Shown: positions 15,423-25,040, numbered from the stretch's first letter. The stretch is 64,000 bases of DNA from Nonomuraea corallina (GCF_027620315.1 NZ_JAPNNL010000016.1:1-64000), one strand, 5' to 3'. The notes: generated by a model not told the origin, from the letters alone. Translations and numbers: made by a program.

Positions 15423-16475
15423 TCAGTCGGTGTCGGTGGCGGCCAGGACGTGGAGCACGAGGCGGCCGGGGTCGAGGGCGGCGACGCCCAGGTCCCACGC
15501 GACCTGGTGGAACCAGGCGGTCGAGGCGCTGAACAGCGCCCACGTCCGGTCGGCGGCGTCCTCGATGCGGCTGCCGCCCGCCAGAGCCGTCATCGACTGC
15601 CAGGCCAGCAGCCTCCCGTAGGCGCCGCCGCGGCCGCTGCCGTAGGCGGAGCCGGTGGCGGCCGCCGCGAAGAGCACGGTCATCACCTCCGACGGCGTGG
15701 CGGCGCGCACGGCCAGTTCGCCCTCGCCGGCGAGGCAGGCCAGCCCGAGCCCGTCCAGCAGCGCCGCGTCCAGCTCGGCCGGGACCGCGAGCCGGAACGC
15801 CCTGGCCTCGATCCGGCCGTTGGAGTCCTGGGCCCAGTTCTCCACGGCGGCGGTCAGCAGGCCGGGGGCGAGGAGTTCGACTGCGGGCACCCGGTGACCC
15901 GGCCGCCGCAGGGCTCCGGGCCGCTCGCCGGGGCCGAACGGGATCGCGTAGGAGGTCCCGCGCAGGCCGTACGAGGGCAGGTCGAGCCCGTCCTCGAAGT
16001 CGAGCAGGGTCAGCGGGAGAACGGCCAGGGGGTGGTTCCCGTCCGCCAGGTGGGCGGCGACCCGGCGGACGGCGCCTTCCTGGCCGAGGTCCGGGTGGCG
16101 GAGGACCAGTTCGTGCGTCAGGCAGGCGAACAGTTCGGGTGCCTGATCGTATCCGTCGAACAGCGGCAGCAGGTGCTCCAAGGGCTGCGCGGAGGCGAGG
16201 AGGGCGGCGGCGAGCCGGACCCGTGCCTCGTCCTCCTCGGTCGCGGCCAGGCGCACGGCGTGGGCGGCGTGGGCCGCGCCGGGCGTCAGCGCCAGGGCCT
16301 GCAGGATGCGGAGCAGGACTGCGTCGCGCTGCCGGCTCGATCCGGTGCGTAAGGTCAGGGCCAGCGCGTACAGCTCCCCGGCCCGCCCCTCGGCCGCGGC
16401 GCGTTCGACCCGGGCGCAGCGGCGACTGACGTCCTCGGCCTCGTCGATCCCGGCCGACAGCTCATCGAGCGGCAT
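15423..16475 (-). CDS. Conserved hypothetical protein (possibly DUF6183-like)
   Basis: A 350-aa, Ala/Leu-rich, mainly alpha-helical soluble protein. The ATG at 16475 is preferred over 16508 because GTGAGGA lies just upstream. Segments such as HAVRLAATEEDEARVRLAAALLASAQPLEHLLPLFDGY suggest helical repeats. A second half contains GAYGRLLAWQSMTALAG and STAWFHQVAWDLGVAALDPG. I do not recognise a function; the layout recalls actinomycete DUF6183 proteins. It is monocistronic and borders the WXG100 remnant on its 3' side. Confidence 0.55.
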   Translation of the reverse strand: MPLDELSAGIDEAEDVSRRCARVERAAAEGRAGELYALALTLRTGSSRQRDAVLLRILQALALTPGAAHAAHAVRLAATEEDEARVRLAAALLASAQPLEHLLPLFDGYDQAPELFACLTHELVLRHPDLGQEGAVRRVAAHLADGNHPLAVLPLTLLDFEDGLDLPSYGLRGTSYAIPFGPGERPGALRRPGHRVPAVELLAPGLLTAAVENWAQDSNGRIEARAFRLAVPAELDAALLDGLGLACLAGEGELAVRAATPSEVMTVLFAAAATGSAYGSGRGGAYGRLLAWQSMTALAGGSRIEDAADRTWALFSASTAWFHQVAWDLGVAALDPGRLVLHVLAATDTD

Positions 16476-16543
16476 GCGCGTCCTCACGTTGATCGGGCCA
16501 CGCAGCATACAAGGCGGCCCGATCGCGGGCGACCCCCTGACGC

Positions 16544-16915
16544 TCAGCGCTGCTTGAGGCGCTGCGTCTCCTTGCGGACCTCGGCCTGGACGGACCGCTC
16601 GTGCTCCAGCCAGGCGGGGCTCCGCGCCTTCAGCTCGTCGATCTCGGCGGTGGTGAGCGGGCCGGTGATGCCGTTCCTGAGCAGGCCGGAGATGGACACC
16701 CCGAGCTTGGCGGCGACGACCTGCTTGGGGTGCGGGCCGTTGCGGCGCAGCTCGGCCAGCCAGGTGGGCGGCTCGGCCTGCAGCGCGTTCAGCTCGCTCC
16801 TGGAGACGACGCCCTCCTGGAACTCGGCGGGGGTGGCCGAGAGGAGGATGCCCAGCTTCTTGGCCGCGGTCGCGGGCTTCATCGTCTGGGGCGTCTTGGG
16901 CTTGGGCGAGGTCAT
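16544..16915 (-). CDS. DUF5997 family protein
   Basis: A 123-aa basic protein: TMKPATAAKKLGILLSATPAEFQEGVVSR, LNALQAEPPTWLAELRRNGPHPKQVVAAKLGVSISGLLRNGI and ITGPLTTAEIDELKARSPAWLEHER. This matches the small DUF5997 family, which in actinomycetes is typically encoded beside a LysR-type substrate-binding-domain protein, as here at 16969 on the other strand. The AAKLGVSISGLLR part may be a helix-turn-helix-like segment. Function is unknown. Confidence 0.8.
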   Translation of the reverse strand: MTSPKPKTPQTMKPATAAKKLGILLSATPAEFQEGVVSRSELNALQAEPPTWLAELRRNGPHPKQVVAAKLGVSISGLLRNGITGPLTTAEIDELKARSPAWLEHERSVQAEVRKETQRLKQR

Positions 16916-16968
16916 GGGTCCAGGGTAGTCAGTCGGACCGGCTCCTCTTACCTCGGTAGCCTGACGGG

Positions 16969-17745
16969 GTGACTGGTGAGGAGACGGGCGGGGCGTTCCG
17001 GCTGGCGTACGCGCCCGGGGTGACGCCCGGGAAGTGGGCCGGCATCTGGGCCGAGCGGGTGCCTGACGTGCCGCTCACCCTGGTCGCGGCGCCCGCGGCC
17101 GAGGTGGTGGGGCTGCTGCGCAGCGGGGAGGCCGACGCCGGGTTCGTCCGGCTGCCGGTCGAGCGCGACGGGCTCAGCGTGATCCCCCTGTACGTGGAGA
17201 CCACGGTGGTCGTGGTGCCGAAGGATCACGTGGTGACCGCGGCCGACGAGGTGACCCTCGACGACCTGGCCGGCGAGGAGGTGTTCCACCCACTGGACGA
17301 CGCCGTCGAGTGGGCGGCCCGGCCCGGGGTTCCGGCGTTCGAGCGGCCGGCCACGACGGAGGACGCGATCCGGCTGGTGGCGGCCGGGGCCGGGCTCCTG
17401 CTGGTCCCCCAGTCGCTGGCGCGGCTGCACCACCGCAGGGACCTCACCTACCGGCCGGTGCCGGACGCGCCGCGGTCGCAGGTGGCGCTGGCCTGGCTCG
17501 CGGACCGGACGACCGACCTGGTGGAGGACTTCGTCGGCATCGTCCGCGGCCGTACGGCGAACAGCTCGCGCGGCCGGGCTCCGGCTCCTCCGGCGGACAA
17601 GCCCGCGAAGAAGCCGGAGAAGAAGCCGGAGAAGAAGCCTGAGAAGAAGCCCGCGAGGAAGCCGGACCGCAAGCCGGCCCAGGGCGGCTCCGGGCGCCGG
17701 GCGGCCCCCGCCCCCCGGGGAAAGAAGGGGCGCCGATCCCGGTGA
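16969..17745 (+). CDS. LysR substrate-binding-domain protein lacking a DNA-binding domain
   Basis: A 258-aa protein whose first 185 residues form a type 2 periplasmic-binding fold as in the effector domain of LysR regulators (FRLAYAPGVTPGKWAGIW, GEADAGFVRLP, TVVVVPKDHVV, LVAAGAGLLLVPQSLARL). There is no helix-turn-helix. The C terminus is a low-complexity cationic tail with KKPE repeats from about residue 207, ending GKKGRRSR. The start is GTG at 16969 with a likely -10 TAGCCT 7 bases upstream and no ribosome-binding site, so it is probably leaderless. It may sense a ligand and partner the divergent DUF5997 protein; this is inference from repeated neighbourhood. Confidence 0.75.
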   Translation: MTGEETGGAFRLAYAPGVTPGKWAGIWAERVPDVPLTLVAAPAAEVVGLLRSGEADAGFVRLPVERDGLSVIPLYVETTVVVVPKDHVVTAADEVTLDDLAGEEVFHPLDDAVEWAARPGVPAFERPATTEDAIRLVAAGAGLLLVPQSLARLHHRRDLTYRPVPDAPRSQVALAWLADRTTDLVEDFVGIVRGRTANSSRGRAPAPPADKPAKKPEKKPEKKPEKKPARKPDRKPAQGGSGRRAAPAPRGKKGRRSR

Positions 17746-17749
17746 GGCG

Positions 17750-19444
17750 TCAGAGGGCGAGGGCTCCTGAGGCGAGGTCGTCGAAGCGGTCCAGGTCCTC
17801 GGCGGGGCGGTCGAGGCCGCGCAGCGGGCCGTGGTCGGCGAGGTGGGCGTCGGCGTAGAGGCGGGCGACGAGGGCCTTGCGGTCGCCGTGGCCGGCCCGC
17901 TGTTCCCATCCCGCCTGCTCCACCAGCAGCGCCGCGGCGTACACGTCGGCCATGAGCTGGGCCAGCGGGAACAGCCGGGCCTCCGCCACCACGGGGTCCA
18001 GGGACGACCAGACGGTGATCGCCTTGCGCAGGCCGGCGATCCGGTCGCGGACGAGGCCGGCGGTGGCCGGGTCGTTCGCGGGGGCCTGGGCGACGGCCGA
18101 CTCCAGGCGTTCCAGGAACGGCTCGTGGGCGCTCTCGCGCAGCATCGCCCGGCGGACGTCGAGGCACAGGATGTGGTCGCCGCCCTCCCAGATGGGGTTG
18201 ACCTGGGCGTCGCGCAGCAGCCTGGCGACCGGCCACTGCTCGATGTAGCCGTTGCCGCCGTGCACCTCGACGGCGTCGCTGGCGGCGGTGAGGCCGAGGC
18301 GGGCGGCGCGCAGCTTGATGAGGGCGGGGGCGAGGCGGAGGCGGGGGCTGACGTGGCCGTCGAAGACGAGGGTCTGGACGGCCTCGACCTCGACGATGAG
18401 CTCGGCCAGTTTGCGGCGCATGAGGGGCTGGTCGGCGAGCGGCCGGCCGAACGCCTCGCGGGCGCGGGCGTAGCGGAGCGACTCGACCAGGGCCCGCCTG
18501 GCGACTCCGGCGCCCATCATGGCGACGCCGAGCCTGGAGGCGTTGGTGAGCTTCATCATCGTGCCGAGGCCGGAGCCGGAGCCGGGTCCGGCCAGCAGGA
18601 ACGCCTCCGCGCCGGTGAACTCGACCTCGGCGGAGGCGACCGAGCGGGTGCCGAGCTTGTCCTTCAGGCGTCTGATCCGCACGCCGTTGCGGGTGCCGTC
18701 GCGGCGCTCCCACAGGACGAGGAACGGCGCCACGGTGTCGTCGTGCCGGGCCAGCACGACGAACGCGGACCCGTTGGCGTTGGAGGCGAACCACTTCAGG
18801 CCGGTCAGCGACCAGGCGTCGCCGGCGGGTTCGGCGGTGGCCTGGAGGGCGGCCAGGTCGGAGCCGCCGGTCCGTTCGGTGAACATCTGGGCGGCTTCGC
18901 CGGAGTAGTAGCCGTTGGCGAAGATCTCCCGTACCCGTTCCTTGACGTCGTCGGGCGCGTGGCGCTCGGCGAGGGAGACGACCATGTCGCCGCCGGTGCC
19001 GAGGGCGCAGCCCATGCCGATGTCGGCCTGGTCGAGCAGGTAGGTCCAGGCGGCGGCGAGCGCGTCGGGGTCGGCGCCGTGGGCGCGGGCCTGCTCGGTG
19101 AAGGCCGGGGAGGTGAAGTTGTCGGCCATGAGCGCGTCGCGGGCGGCGTGGAACGAGGGCGGCATGACGACCTCGCTGACGTCTCGCCCCCATTTGTCGT
19201 ACTTCTCCAGGCGCGGCGGGTTGCGATCGGTCTCCTCGGCGTACGCGGCGATCGGGCCGCCCATGAGCGCCCCGAGGCGGTCGAGGTGCGGCTCGGCCCA
19301 GGCGTAGCCGTCGCCGAGGTGGCGGCGCATGAGCAGCTGGAGTGACGGGTCGCAGCGCCACCAGTTGAGCCCGGCGGCGCCCTGGTAGCGCTCGGTGGCG
19401 TAACGGTCCCCGGCGTCGAACGGTTCTACGAGATAGCGGCCCAT
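17750..19444 (-). CDS. AidB-like acyl-CoA dehydrogenase
   Basis: A 564-aa protein from ATG 19444. The family core is clear: MGCALGTGGDMVVSLAERH, AAQMFTERTGGSDLAALQAT, LTGLKWFASNANGSAFVVLARHD, KDKLGTRSVASAEVEFTGAEAFLLAGPGSG, LRYARAREAFGRPLADQPLMRRKLAELI and VEVHGGNGYIEQWPVARLLRDAQVNPIWEGGDHI. Length and the N-terminal extension with RNPPRLEKYDKWGRDV are typical of the AidB/adaptive-response branch, flavoproteins of unclear substrate that in E. coli bind DNA during alkylation stress. The gene follows the 19459 gene by only 14 bp and may share its transcript. Confidence 0.88.
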   Translation of the reverse strand: MGRYLVEPFDAGDRYATERYQGAAGLNWWRCDPSLQLLMRRHLGDGYAWAEPHLDRLGALMGGPIAAYAEETDRNPPRLEKYDKWGRDVSEVVMPPSFHAARDALMADNFTSPAFTEQARAHGADPDALAAAWTYLLDQADIGMGCALGTGGDMVVSLAERHAPDDVKERVREIFANGYYSGEAAQMFTERTGGSDLAALQATAEPAGDAWSLTGLKWFASNANGSAFVVLARHDDTVAPFLVLWERRDGTRNGVRIRRLKDKLGTRSVASAEVEFTGAEAFLLAGPGSGSGLGTMMKLTNASRLGVAMMGAGVARRALVESLRYARAREAFGRPLADQPLMRRKLAELIVEVEAVQTLVFDGHVSPRLRLAPALIKLRAARLGLTAASDAVEVHGGNGYIEQWPVARLLRDAQVNPIWEGGDHILCLDVRRAMLRESAHEPFLERLESAVAQAPANDPATAGLVRDRIAGLRKAITVWSSLDPVVAEARLFPLAQLMADVYAAALLVEQAGWEQRAGHGDRKALVARLYADAHLADHGPLRGLDRPAEDLDRFDDLASGALAL

Positions 19445-19458
19445 ACTCTCGAACGTTC

Positions 19459-20481
19459 TCAGAGATTGACGCCGAACACCACCCGCCTGTTCCTGAACTC
19501 GGTGACGCTCCACACCTTGCCGCCGCGGGCGGTCAGGTCTTCGGGGCCGATCGGGAACGGCCGGCGGGCGGGCGCGCCGCCGGAGTAGACGATCAGGCGT
19601 CCGTTGGCGCCGGAGCCCGCGGACTGGCTGAGGTACCACCTGCCGCTGTGGGAGATCGCGCCCTGGATCTTCTCGTGGCCCATCACGTGGGCGTCTCTCG
19701 GCTGGCCGTCGAGCTCCAGGTTCCAGCGGGCGACCCGTCCCCGGGGGTGGTCCTCGGCGTACTCGCCGGAGATCAGCGTGTGCGGGGTGGTGGTGCGGTC
19801 GAGGCCGACGAAGGAGAACCGGGCGCCCGGGACGGCGACCCTCCAGAAGTCGGTCTGCGGGATGACGTAGCGGTAGCCGAAGGCGTGCAGCCGGCCCCCG
19901 TGACGGCCGATCCGCGTCCCGTCGCCCACGCCGGACTGCACGCTGGTCAGGTCGAGGATGTGGTTGAGGTCGAAGACCCGCAGCCCTCTGGTGGTGTCGG
20001 CGACGTAGAGCAGGTCGCCGTAGCAGGCGACGCCCCCGGCGTGGATGTCGATGGGCTTGAAGGACCCGTCGGGCGCGGCCTCCACCAGCAGCGCGTGCCG
20101 GTACTTGAGCGTGGCGGGGCTGAGGAAGGTGAGCCTGATCCCGCGCTCCCCCGCCTCGGGCCTGAAGTACCACGTGGCGAGGAACACCGACACCGGGATC
20201 GTCCCCGAGTCCGCCCCGCAGGTCAGCCCCTGGGGGTACCAGTCGGGGGTCTGCTGGTCACCCTCGTCGAACGCGTACCAGACCGACGGCCTGGACATCG
20301 ACCCGAACGCCGCCGGGGCTCCCCCGCGCACGGCCTTCCTGTTGGCGTCGGCCAGCACCCGCTCGACGGGGGCGGCGCGGAGCTCGCCCGCCAGCTTCGC
20401 CGCCCCTTCCGCCAGGGTCCCCGTGTTCCGCACTAACCGGAAGGGGGTCGCGTCGGTGGGGGTCATCCCGGTCTGAGCCAT
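19459..20481 (-). CDS. Conserved hypothetical protein, probable beta-propeller
   Basis: A 340-aa protein with no signal peptide despite looking like many secreted-protein annotations. Repeated beta-rich segments (ACYGDLLYVADTTRGLRVFDLNHIL; GRHGGRLHAFGYRYVIPQ; FVGLDRTTTPHTLISGEYAE; GAISHSGRWYLSQSAGSGANGRLIVYSGG; ARGGKVWSVTEFRNRRVVF) suggest a propeller of about five to six blades. Start ATG 20481 has GAGGCAGGC upstream. It precedes the AidB-like gene by 14 bp. No catalytic motif or known function is visible. Confidence 0.6.
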   Translation of the reverse strand: MAQTGMTPTDATPFRLVRNTGTLAEGAAKLAGELRAAPVERVLADANRKAVRGGAPAAFGSMSRPSVWYAFDEGDQQTPDWYPQGLTCGADSGTIPVSVFLATWYFRPEAGERGIRLTFLSPATLKYRHALLVEAAPDGSFKPIDIHAGGVACYGDLLYVADTTRGLRVFDLNHILDLTSVQSGVGDGTRIGRHGGRLHAFGYRYVIPQTDFWRVAVPGARFSFVGLDRTTTPHTLISGEYAEDHPRGRVARWNLELDGQPRDAHVMGHEKIQGAISHSGRWYLSQSAGSGANGRLIVYSGGAPARRPFPIGPEDLTARGGKVWSVTEFRNRRVVFGVNL

Positions 20482-20546
20482 GCCTGCCTCGCTTTTCCGT
20501 CAGTACGCAAGAGTCTGACGGAGAGGGCGGCGAGATGGTTGCGTCA

Positions 20547-21944
20547 CTATGGCCACAGATGTACCGGGAGCCCCGACAGGGCCAGCTCCCGGTAGCGGCG
20601 CACCAGCCGGGCCCGGTCGCCGCCGAACTCGGCCAGCTTCTCCCGCTGCCAGGCCGCTCCGGTACGGCGCAGCCGGGTGCGCTGCTCGATGATCTCCAGC
20701 GCGGCGTCCACGTCCTTCACCGACACCCCGTTGGCCAGCAGCGCGGCGCGCGCCTCGGGCAGCAGGCTCAGCACCAGGTCCGCGGCCTCGAACTCGCCGT
20801 CGCGCCCCGGCCACGACAGCTTGGCGTCCAGCCCGTGCATGGCGGCCCGGTAGAAGTTCTGGTACGCCTCCGCGAACCGGTAACCGGTCAGGTCGCGCTC
20901 ACCCTGCGCCAGCGTCAGCCCGAGCAGGAACGCCGTGTTGGCGGTCATGTCGGCGCACGACGGGCCGGCGGGCAGGGCGCGCATCTCGATGCGCAGGTGG
21001 CCGCCGTCGGCGGGGTCGTAGACGGGCCGGTTCCAGTGCCAGATGGTGCCCTGGTGCAGCCGCAGCTCGGGCACGTCCGCCCGCTCGCCGCCGTCGATGA
21101 GGTTGGGCACGACCGGGTTGTAGTCGTTGACGTACCGTTCGAAGAGCTCGTACGCGCCCTCGCGCACCCAGTCGGAGCCGAACGTCACCCGGCCGTCCTT
21201 GCGGTAGAGCCGCTCCACGTCGCGGTCGTCGGCCGCCTCCTCGAAGAGCGCGATCCGGGTCTCCTCCCACAGCGTGCGGCCGAGGAACATCGGCGAGTTG
21301 CCGCACGCCGCCAGCACCGGGCCGATCGCCAGCTGGGCGGCGTTGAACAGCCGGGCGAACCGGCCGGGCGGCACCCGCAGGTGCACCTGCCAGGAGGTGT
21401 TGGCGCTCTCCAGGATGACGTGCTCCACCCGCAGCTCCAGGTCCTCGATCTTGACCAGGAACGGTTCCAGCCGCAGCCGCCGCAGGCCCCTGCGCAGCGC
21501 CTCGTAGCGGTTCTCGTCGCTCATCGCGTCGGCGGTGAAATCGGTGGTGTCCAGAGTGGGCAGGATGCCGATGGGCAGCGCGCCGCCGCCCTCGACCGCC
21601 TCGTCCACCTTGCCCATCGTCTCCTGGATCTCCGCGCCCATCCGCTCGAACGGCTGTCCGGCCAGCGGGATCGGGGTGAGGTTCACCTCGATGTTGTAGC
21701 GGCCCAGCTCCAGCACCACCCGGGGGTCGCCGAGCCGCTCGCGCACCTCGCTGTTGCGCGGCAGCGGCCGGCCCTCCTCGTCGACGAGGAAGAGCTCCAG
21801 CTCCGCGCCGATGGTGACCGGGCCCTCGCCGAAGCCGGGCCGGTCCAGGAGCTCCCGCAACACGGCGAGCTGCTCGTGGAGCCGCCCGTCGAACTCCTGG
21901 AACTCGCTTTCGGAAAACCGTGCCTTATCCAAATCTTGTCCCAT
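20547..21944 (-). CDS. Glutamate-cysteine ligase family protein
   Basis: About 465 aa; the ATG at 21944 follows GGGGGTC and is favoured over 21953 or 22004. Family features: VTIGAELELFLVDEEGRPL (ATP/Mg2+-binding acidic strand), YNIEVNLTPIPLAGQPFERM, DTTDFTADAMSDENRYEAL, ESANTSWQVHLRVPP, RLHQGTIWHWNRPVYDPADGGHLRIEMRALPAGP and DMTANTAFLLGL. GCS2-like ligases join glutamate, or another carboxylate, to an amine. Actinomycetes make mycothiol rather than much glutathione, so the true substrate is uncertain. Confidence 0.82.
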   Translation of the reverse strand: MGQDLDKARFSESEFQEFDGRLHEQLAVLRELLDRPGFGEGPVTIGAELELFLVDEEGRPLPRNSEVRERLGDPRVVLELGRYNIEVNLTPIPLAGQPFERMGAEIQETMGKVDEAVEGGGALPIGILPTLDTTDFTADAMSDENRYEALRRGLRRLRLEPFLVKIEDLELRVEHVILESANTSWQVHLRVPPGRFARLFNAAQLAIGPVLAACGNSPMFLGRTLWEETRIALFEEAADDRDVERLYRKDGRVTFGSDWVREGAYELFERYVNDYNPVVPNLIDGGERADVPELRLHQGTIWHWNRPVYDPADGGHLRIEMRALPAGPSCADMTANTAFLLGLTLAQGERDLTGYRFAEAYQNFYRAAMHGLDAKLSWPGRDGEFEAADLVLSLLPEARAALLANGVSVKDVDAALEIIEQRTRLRRTGAAWQREKLAEFGGDRARLVRRYRELALSGLPVHLWP

Positions 21945-22074
21945 GACCCCCATCTGTCCTGGGGGAACGGCTTGACACCTGTCACCGGGGTACAGCTCCG
22001 TCACAGCGACGGCAGGCCCGTACCGCGCCCCCGCGCGTGGTGCGACCTGCGGCGGGTGACTCTAAGCTCATCAG

Positions 22075-23130
22075 ATGCACGCTGTTGCCTTCGACGCCTT
22101 CGGTGGCGAGCTCGACCTGCGCGAGCTGCCCGACCCGGCCCCCGCTCCGCACGGGGTGGTGATCCGCGTGGAGGCCACCGGCCTGTGCCGCAGCGACTGG
22201 CACGGCTGGCAGGGCAACGACCCCGCCATCCGGACGCTGCCGCACGTCCCCGGCCACGAGCTGGCGGGCGTCGTGGAGGCGGTCGGCGCGCAGGTGCGCG
22301 GGTGGCGGCCGGGGGCGCGGGTGACGGTCCCGTTCGTCTGCGGGTGCGGGTCGTGCGCGGCCTGCCAGGTGGGCGAGCAGCAGGTGTGCGAACGGCAGAC
22401 GCAGCCGGGGTTCACCCACTGGGGGTCCTTCGCCGAGCTGGTGGCCGTCGACCACGCCGACGTCAACCTGGTCGCGCTGCCGGAGGAGATGCCGTACGCG
22501 ACGGCGGCGTCGCTGGGCTGCCGGTTCGCCACCGCCTTCCGGGCCGTCGACCAGGTCGCCGAGGTGCGGGCGGGCGAATGGGTGGCGGTGCACGGGTGCG
22601 GCGGGGTCGGCCTGTCGGCCGTCATGATCGCCACGGCGGTGGGGGCCAGGGTCGTGGCCGTCGACGTCAGCGCCGACGCCCTCCAGCTCGCCGAGCGAGC
22701 GGGGGCCACCCACTTCGTCGACGGCTCCGCCGGTGACTCCGCCGCCCAGGTGCGGGAGCTGACCAGGGGCGGCGCGCACGTGTCGATCGACGCGCTGGGC
22801 AGCCCTCACACCTGCGCCGCGTCCGTCGAGAGCCTGCGCACGCGCGGCCGCCACGTCCAGGTCGGGCTGCTGCCGGGCGGGCCGACGCCGGTGCCGATGG
22901 ACCGGGTCGTCGCCCTGGAGCTGCGGCTGCTGGGCAGCCACGGGATGGCCGCGCACGCGTACCCGCGGATGCTGGAGCTGATCAGGGCCGGCGTGCTCCA
23001 CCCCGACCAGCTCGTCACCCGCGTCATCGGGCTCGCCGACGCCGGCAAGGCGCTCGTCTCGATCGGCTCCGTGCCGGGCGTCACGATGATCATGCCGGCG
23101 GTCAGTCCTGATCACGGGGTCCTAGGCTGA
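22075..23130 (+). CDS. Zinc-dependent alcohol dehydrogenase
   Basis: A 351-aa MDR-family oxidoreductase. [14 protein letters not shown] supplies the catalytic Cys, [15 protein letters not shown] the catalytic zinc His/Glu, and [17 protein letters not shown] the four structural-zinc cysteines. [31 protein letters not shown] is the Rossmann NAD(P) site. Both zinc sites look complete. Substrate class (alcohol or polyol) cannot be fixed. It is followed after 4 bp by an aldo/keto reductase gene on the same strand, forming a likely two-gene transcript. Confidence 0.9.
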   Translation: MHAVAFDAFGGELDLRELPDPAPAPHGVVIRVEATGLCRSDWHGWQGNDPAIRTLPHVPGHELAGVVEAVGAQVRGWRPGARVTVPFVCGCGSCAACQVGEQQVCERQTQPGFTHWGSFAELVAVDHADVNLVALPEEMPYATAASLGCRFATAFRAVDQVAEVRAGEWVAVHGCGGVGLSAVMIATAVGARVVAVDVSADALQLAERAGATHFVDGSAGDSAAQVRELTRGGAHVSIDALGSPHTCAASVESLRTRGRHVQVGLLPGGPTPVPMDRVVALELRLLGSHGMAAHAYPRMLELIRAGVLHPDQLVTRVIGLADAGKALVSIGSVPGVTMIMPAVSPDHGVLG

Positions 23131-23134
23131 TCCC

Positions 23135-24103
23135 ATGGAATACACGCGACTGGGTGACACAGGGCTGAAGGTTTCGCGGATCTGCCTGGGCATGATGAGT
23201 TACGGCGATCCGGCCCAGCAGGAATGGGCGCTGTCGGAGCAGGAGGCCGAGCCGCTCGTCCGCCGGGCGGCCGACGCGGGCGTCACGTTCTTCGACACCG
23301 CGGACGTCTATTCGCAGGGCGTCAGCGAGACGATCACCGGCAGCCTGTTGCGCAAGATCTTCGGCAGCCGGGACGACTACGTGCTGGCGACCAAGGTGTT
23401 CTTCCCGATGGGCCCCGGCCCCAACGACCGCGGCCTGTCCCGCAAGCACATCCATGCCGCCATCGACGCCTCGCTGCGCCGGCTCGGCACCGACCACGTG
23501 GACCTCTACCAGATCCACCGGTGGGACCCCGAGACGCCGATCGAGGAGACGATGGAGGCGCTGCACGAGGTGGTCAAGGCCGGCAAGTCCCGCTATCTCG
23601 GGGCCTCCTCCATGTGGGCGTGGCAGTTCGCCAAGGCGCAGCACGTGGCCGAGGCGAACGGCTGGACCCGGTTCGTGGCCATGCAGAACCACTACAACCT
23701 GCTCTATCGGGAGGAGGAGCGCGAGATGCTGCCGCTCTGCCTCGACCAGGGCGTCGGCGTGATCCCGTGGAGCCCGCTGGCCCGCGGCGCGCTCGCCCGC
23801 GCCGGCGCGCCCGCCGACACGACGAGGGCCGGCTCCGACCCGCGCATCGACTACCTGTACGAGCCGGAGAACGACCGGCAGGTGCTGGACCGGGTGGCGG
23901 AGCTGGCGCGCGAGCGCGGCCTGCCTGCCGCGCAGATCGCGCTGGCCTGGCTGCTGCACCAGCCGGCGGTCGACGCGCCGATCGTGGGCGCCACCAAGGA
24001 CCGCCACGTGGACGACGCGGTGGCGGCCGTGGGGGTGTCGCTGTCGGACGAGGAGCTCTCCTTCCTGACGGAGCCGTACCGGGCGCGCGAGGTCCGCTTC
24101 TGA
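23135..24103 (+). CDS. Aldo/keto reductase
   Basis: A 322-aa (beta/alpha)8 NADPH-dependent reductase. FFDTADVYSQG supplies the catalytic Asp/Tyr, VLATKVFFPMG the Lys, and DLYQIHRWDPETPIEETMEAL the His. VIPWSPLARGAL and IALAWLLHQPAVDAPIVGATKDRHVDDA form the cofactor-binding end. It is of the type usually assigned to AKR families 12-14 in bacteria. It lies four bases after the alcohol dehydrogenase stop with the same orientation, suggesting linked carbonyl/alcohol metabolism. Confidence 0.92.
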   Translation: MEYTRLGDTGLKVSRICLGMMSYGDPAQQEWALSEQEAEPLVRRAADAGVTFFDTADVYSQGVSETITGSLLRKIFGSRDDYVLATKVFFPMGPGPNDRGLSRKHIHAAIDASLRRLGTDHVDLYQIHRWDPETPIEETMEALHEVVKAGKSRYLGASSMWAWQFAKAQHVAEANGWTRFVAMQNHYNLLYREEEREMLPLCLDQGVGVIPWSPLARGALARAGAPADTTRAGSDPRIDYLYEPENDRQVLDRVAELARERGLPAAQIALAWLLHQPAVDAPIVGATKDRHVDDAVAAVGVSLSDEELSFLTEPYRAREVRF

Positions 24104-24155
24104 CACGTCCGATCGGTACAAGACCGTGAGGGGGCGGCCGTCGGAGCATGGGGTC

Positions 24156-25040
24156 ATGGCTTACGACCTTTCGACGGCCGCCTCCTTCATGGCGGGCCAT
24201 GCCCGAGTTCTGGACCGGCGCCGCTTCGAGCTGATGGAGGGCGGCGGCGACGTGGCCGGCGTGCTGGCCGCGCTCGACGCGTACCGCAATCCCGACGGCG
24301 GCTACGGGTGGGGGCTGGAGCCCGACCTGCGCTCGCCCGAGAGCCAGCCGGGAGCGGCGCTGCACGCGTTCGAGGCGCTGGCGGAGATCGCGCCGCGGAC
24401 CTCGCCGCGGGCGGCGGAGCTGTGCGGGTGGCTGGAGTCGGTGACGTGCGACGACGGCGGGCTGCCGTTCGCGCTGCCGCTCGGCGTGCCCGCCGCGACC
24501 GCGCCCTGGTGGTCGGGCGCCGACCCGTCGGCCTCGTCGCTGCAGATCACCAGCGTGTCGGCGGCGATGGCGCACCGGGTGGCCAGGCACGACCCGGCCG
24601 TCGCCGCGCACCCGTGGCTGCGCCGGGCCACCGACTACTGCCTGACGGCGATCGGCGCGCTGCGCGAGCCGCCCGGCGCGTACGTGCTGGCCTTCGCGGT
24701 GCGCTTCCTGGACTCGGTGTACGGGTCGCGGCCGGAAGCGGCGGGGCTGCTGACGCGGCTGGCCGCGTTCGTGCTCCCGGACGGGCGGGTGCCGGTGGAG
24801 GGCGGCACCGAGAGCGAGGCGCTGCGGCCGCTCGACTTCGCCCCGTACCCGGACAGCCGGGCGCGCGAGCTGTTCGCGCCCGAGGTGATCGAGGCGGACC
24901 TGGACCGGCTCGCGGGCGAACAGCGCGACGACGGCGGCTGGGCCGTGGACTACGCGCGCGTCTCCCCCGCGGGGGCGCTCGACTGGCGCGGCGCGATCAC
25001 CGTGTGGGCGCTCACCGTCCTGCGCGGCAACGGCCGCTGA
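24156..25040 (+). CDS. Alpha/alpha-toroid protein (prenyltransferase/squalene-cyclase fold)
   Basis: A 294-aa protein from ATG 24156. Repeated helical hairpins carry the QW-like glycine-rich turns of the terpenoid cyclase/prenyltransferase toroid: LDAYRNPDGGYGWGLEPDLRS, LESVTCDDGGLPFALP and LAGEQRDDGGWAVDYARVSP. The DxDD motif of class II cyclases is absent, and the length is half that of a cyclase, so it is unlikely to cyclise terpenes itself. Similar stand-alone toroid proteins are common, functionally unassigned actinomycete genes. Confidence 0.6.
   Translation: MAYDLSTAASFMAGHARVLDRRRFELMEGGGDVAGVLAALDAYRNPDGGYGWGLEPDLRSPESQPGAALHAFEALAEIAPRTSPRAAELCGWLESVTCDDGGLPFALPLGVPAATAPWWSGADPSASSLQITSVSAAMAHRVARHDPAVAAHPWLRRATDYCLTAIGALREPPGAYVLAFAVRFLDSVYGSRPEAAGLLTRLAAFVLPDGRVPVEGGTESEALRPLDFAPYPDSRARELFAPEVIEADLDRLAGEQRDDGGWAVDYARVSPAGALDWRGAITVWALTVLRGNGR

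Noticed and set aside
20535-22736. A plus-strand frame of 733 codons over the glutamate-cysteine ligase gene and into the dehydrogenase.
   Set aside because: It is antisense to a clear conserved enzyme and shows the low-complexity composition of GC-rich shadow frames.
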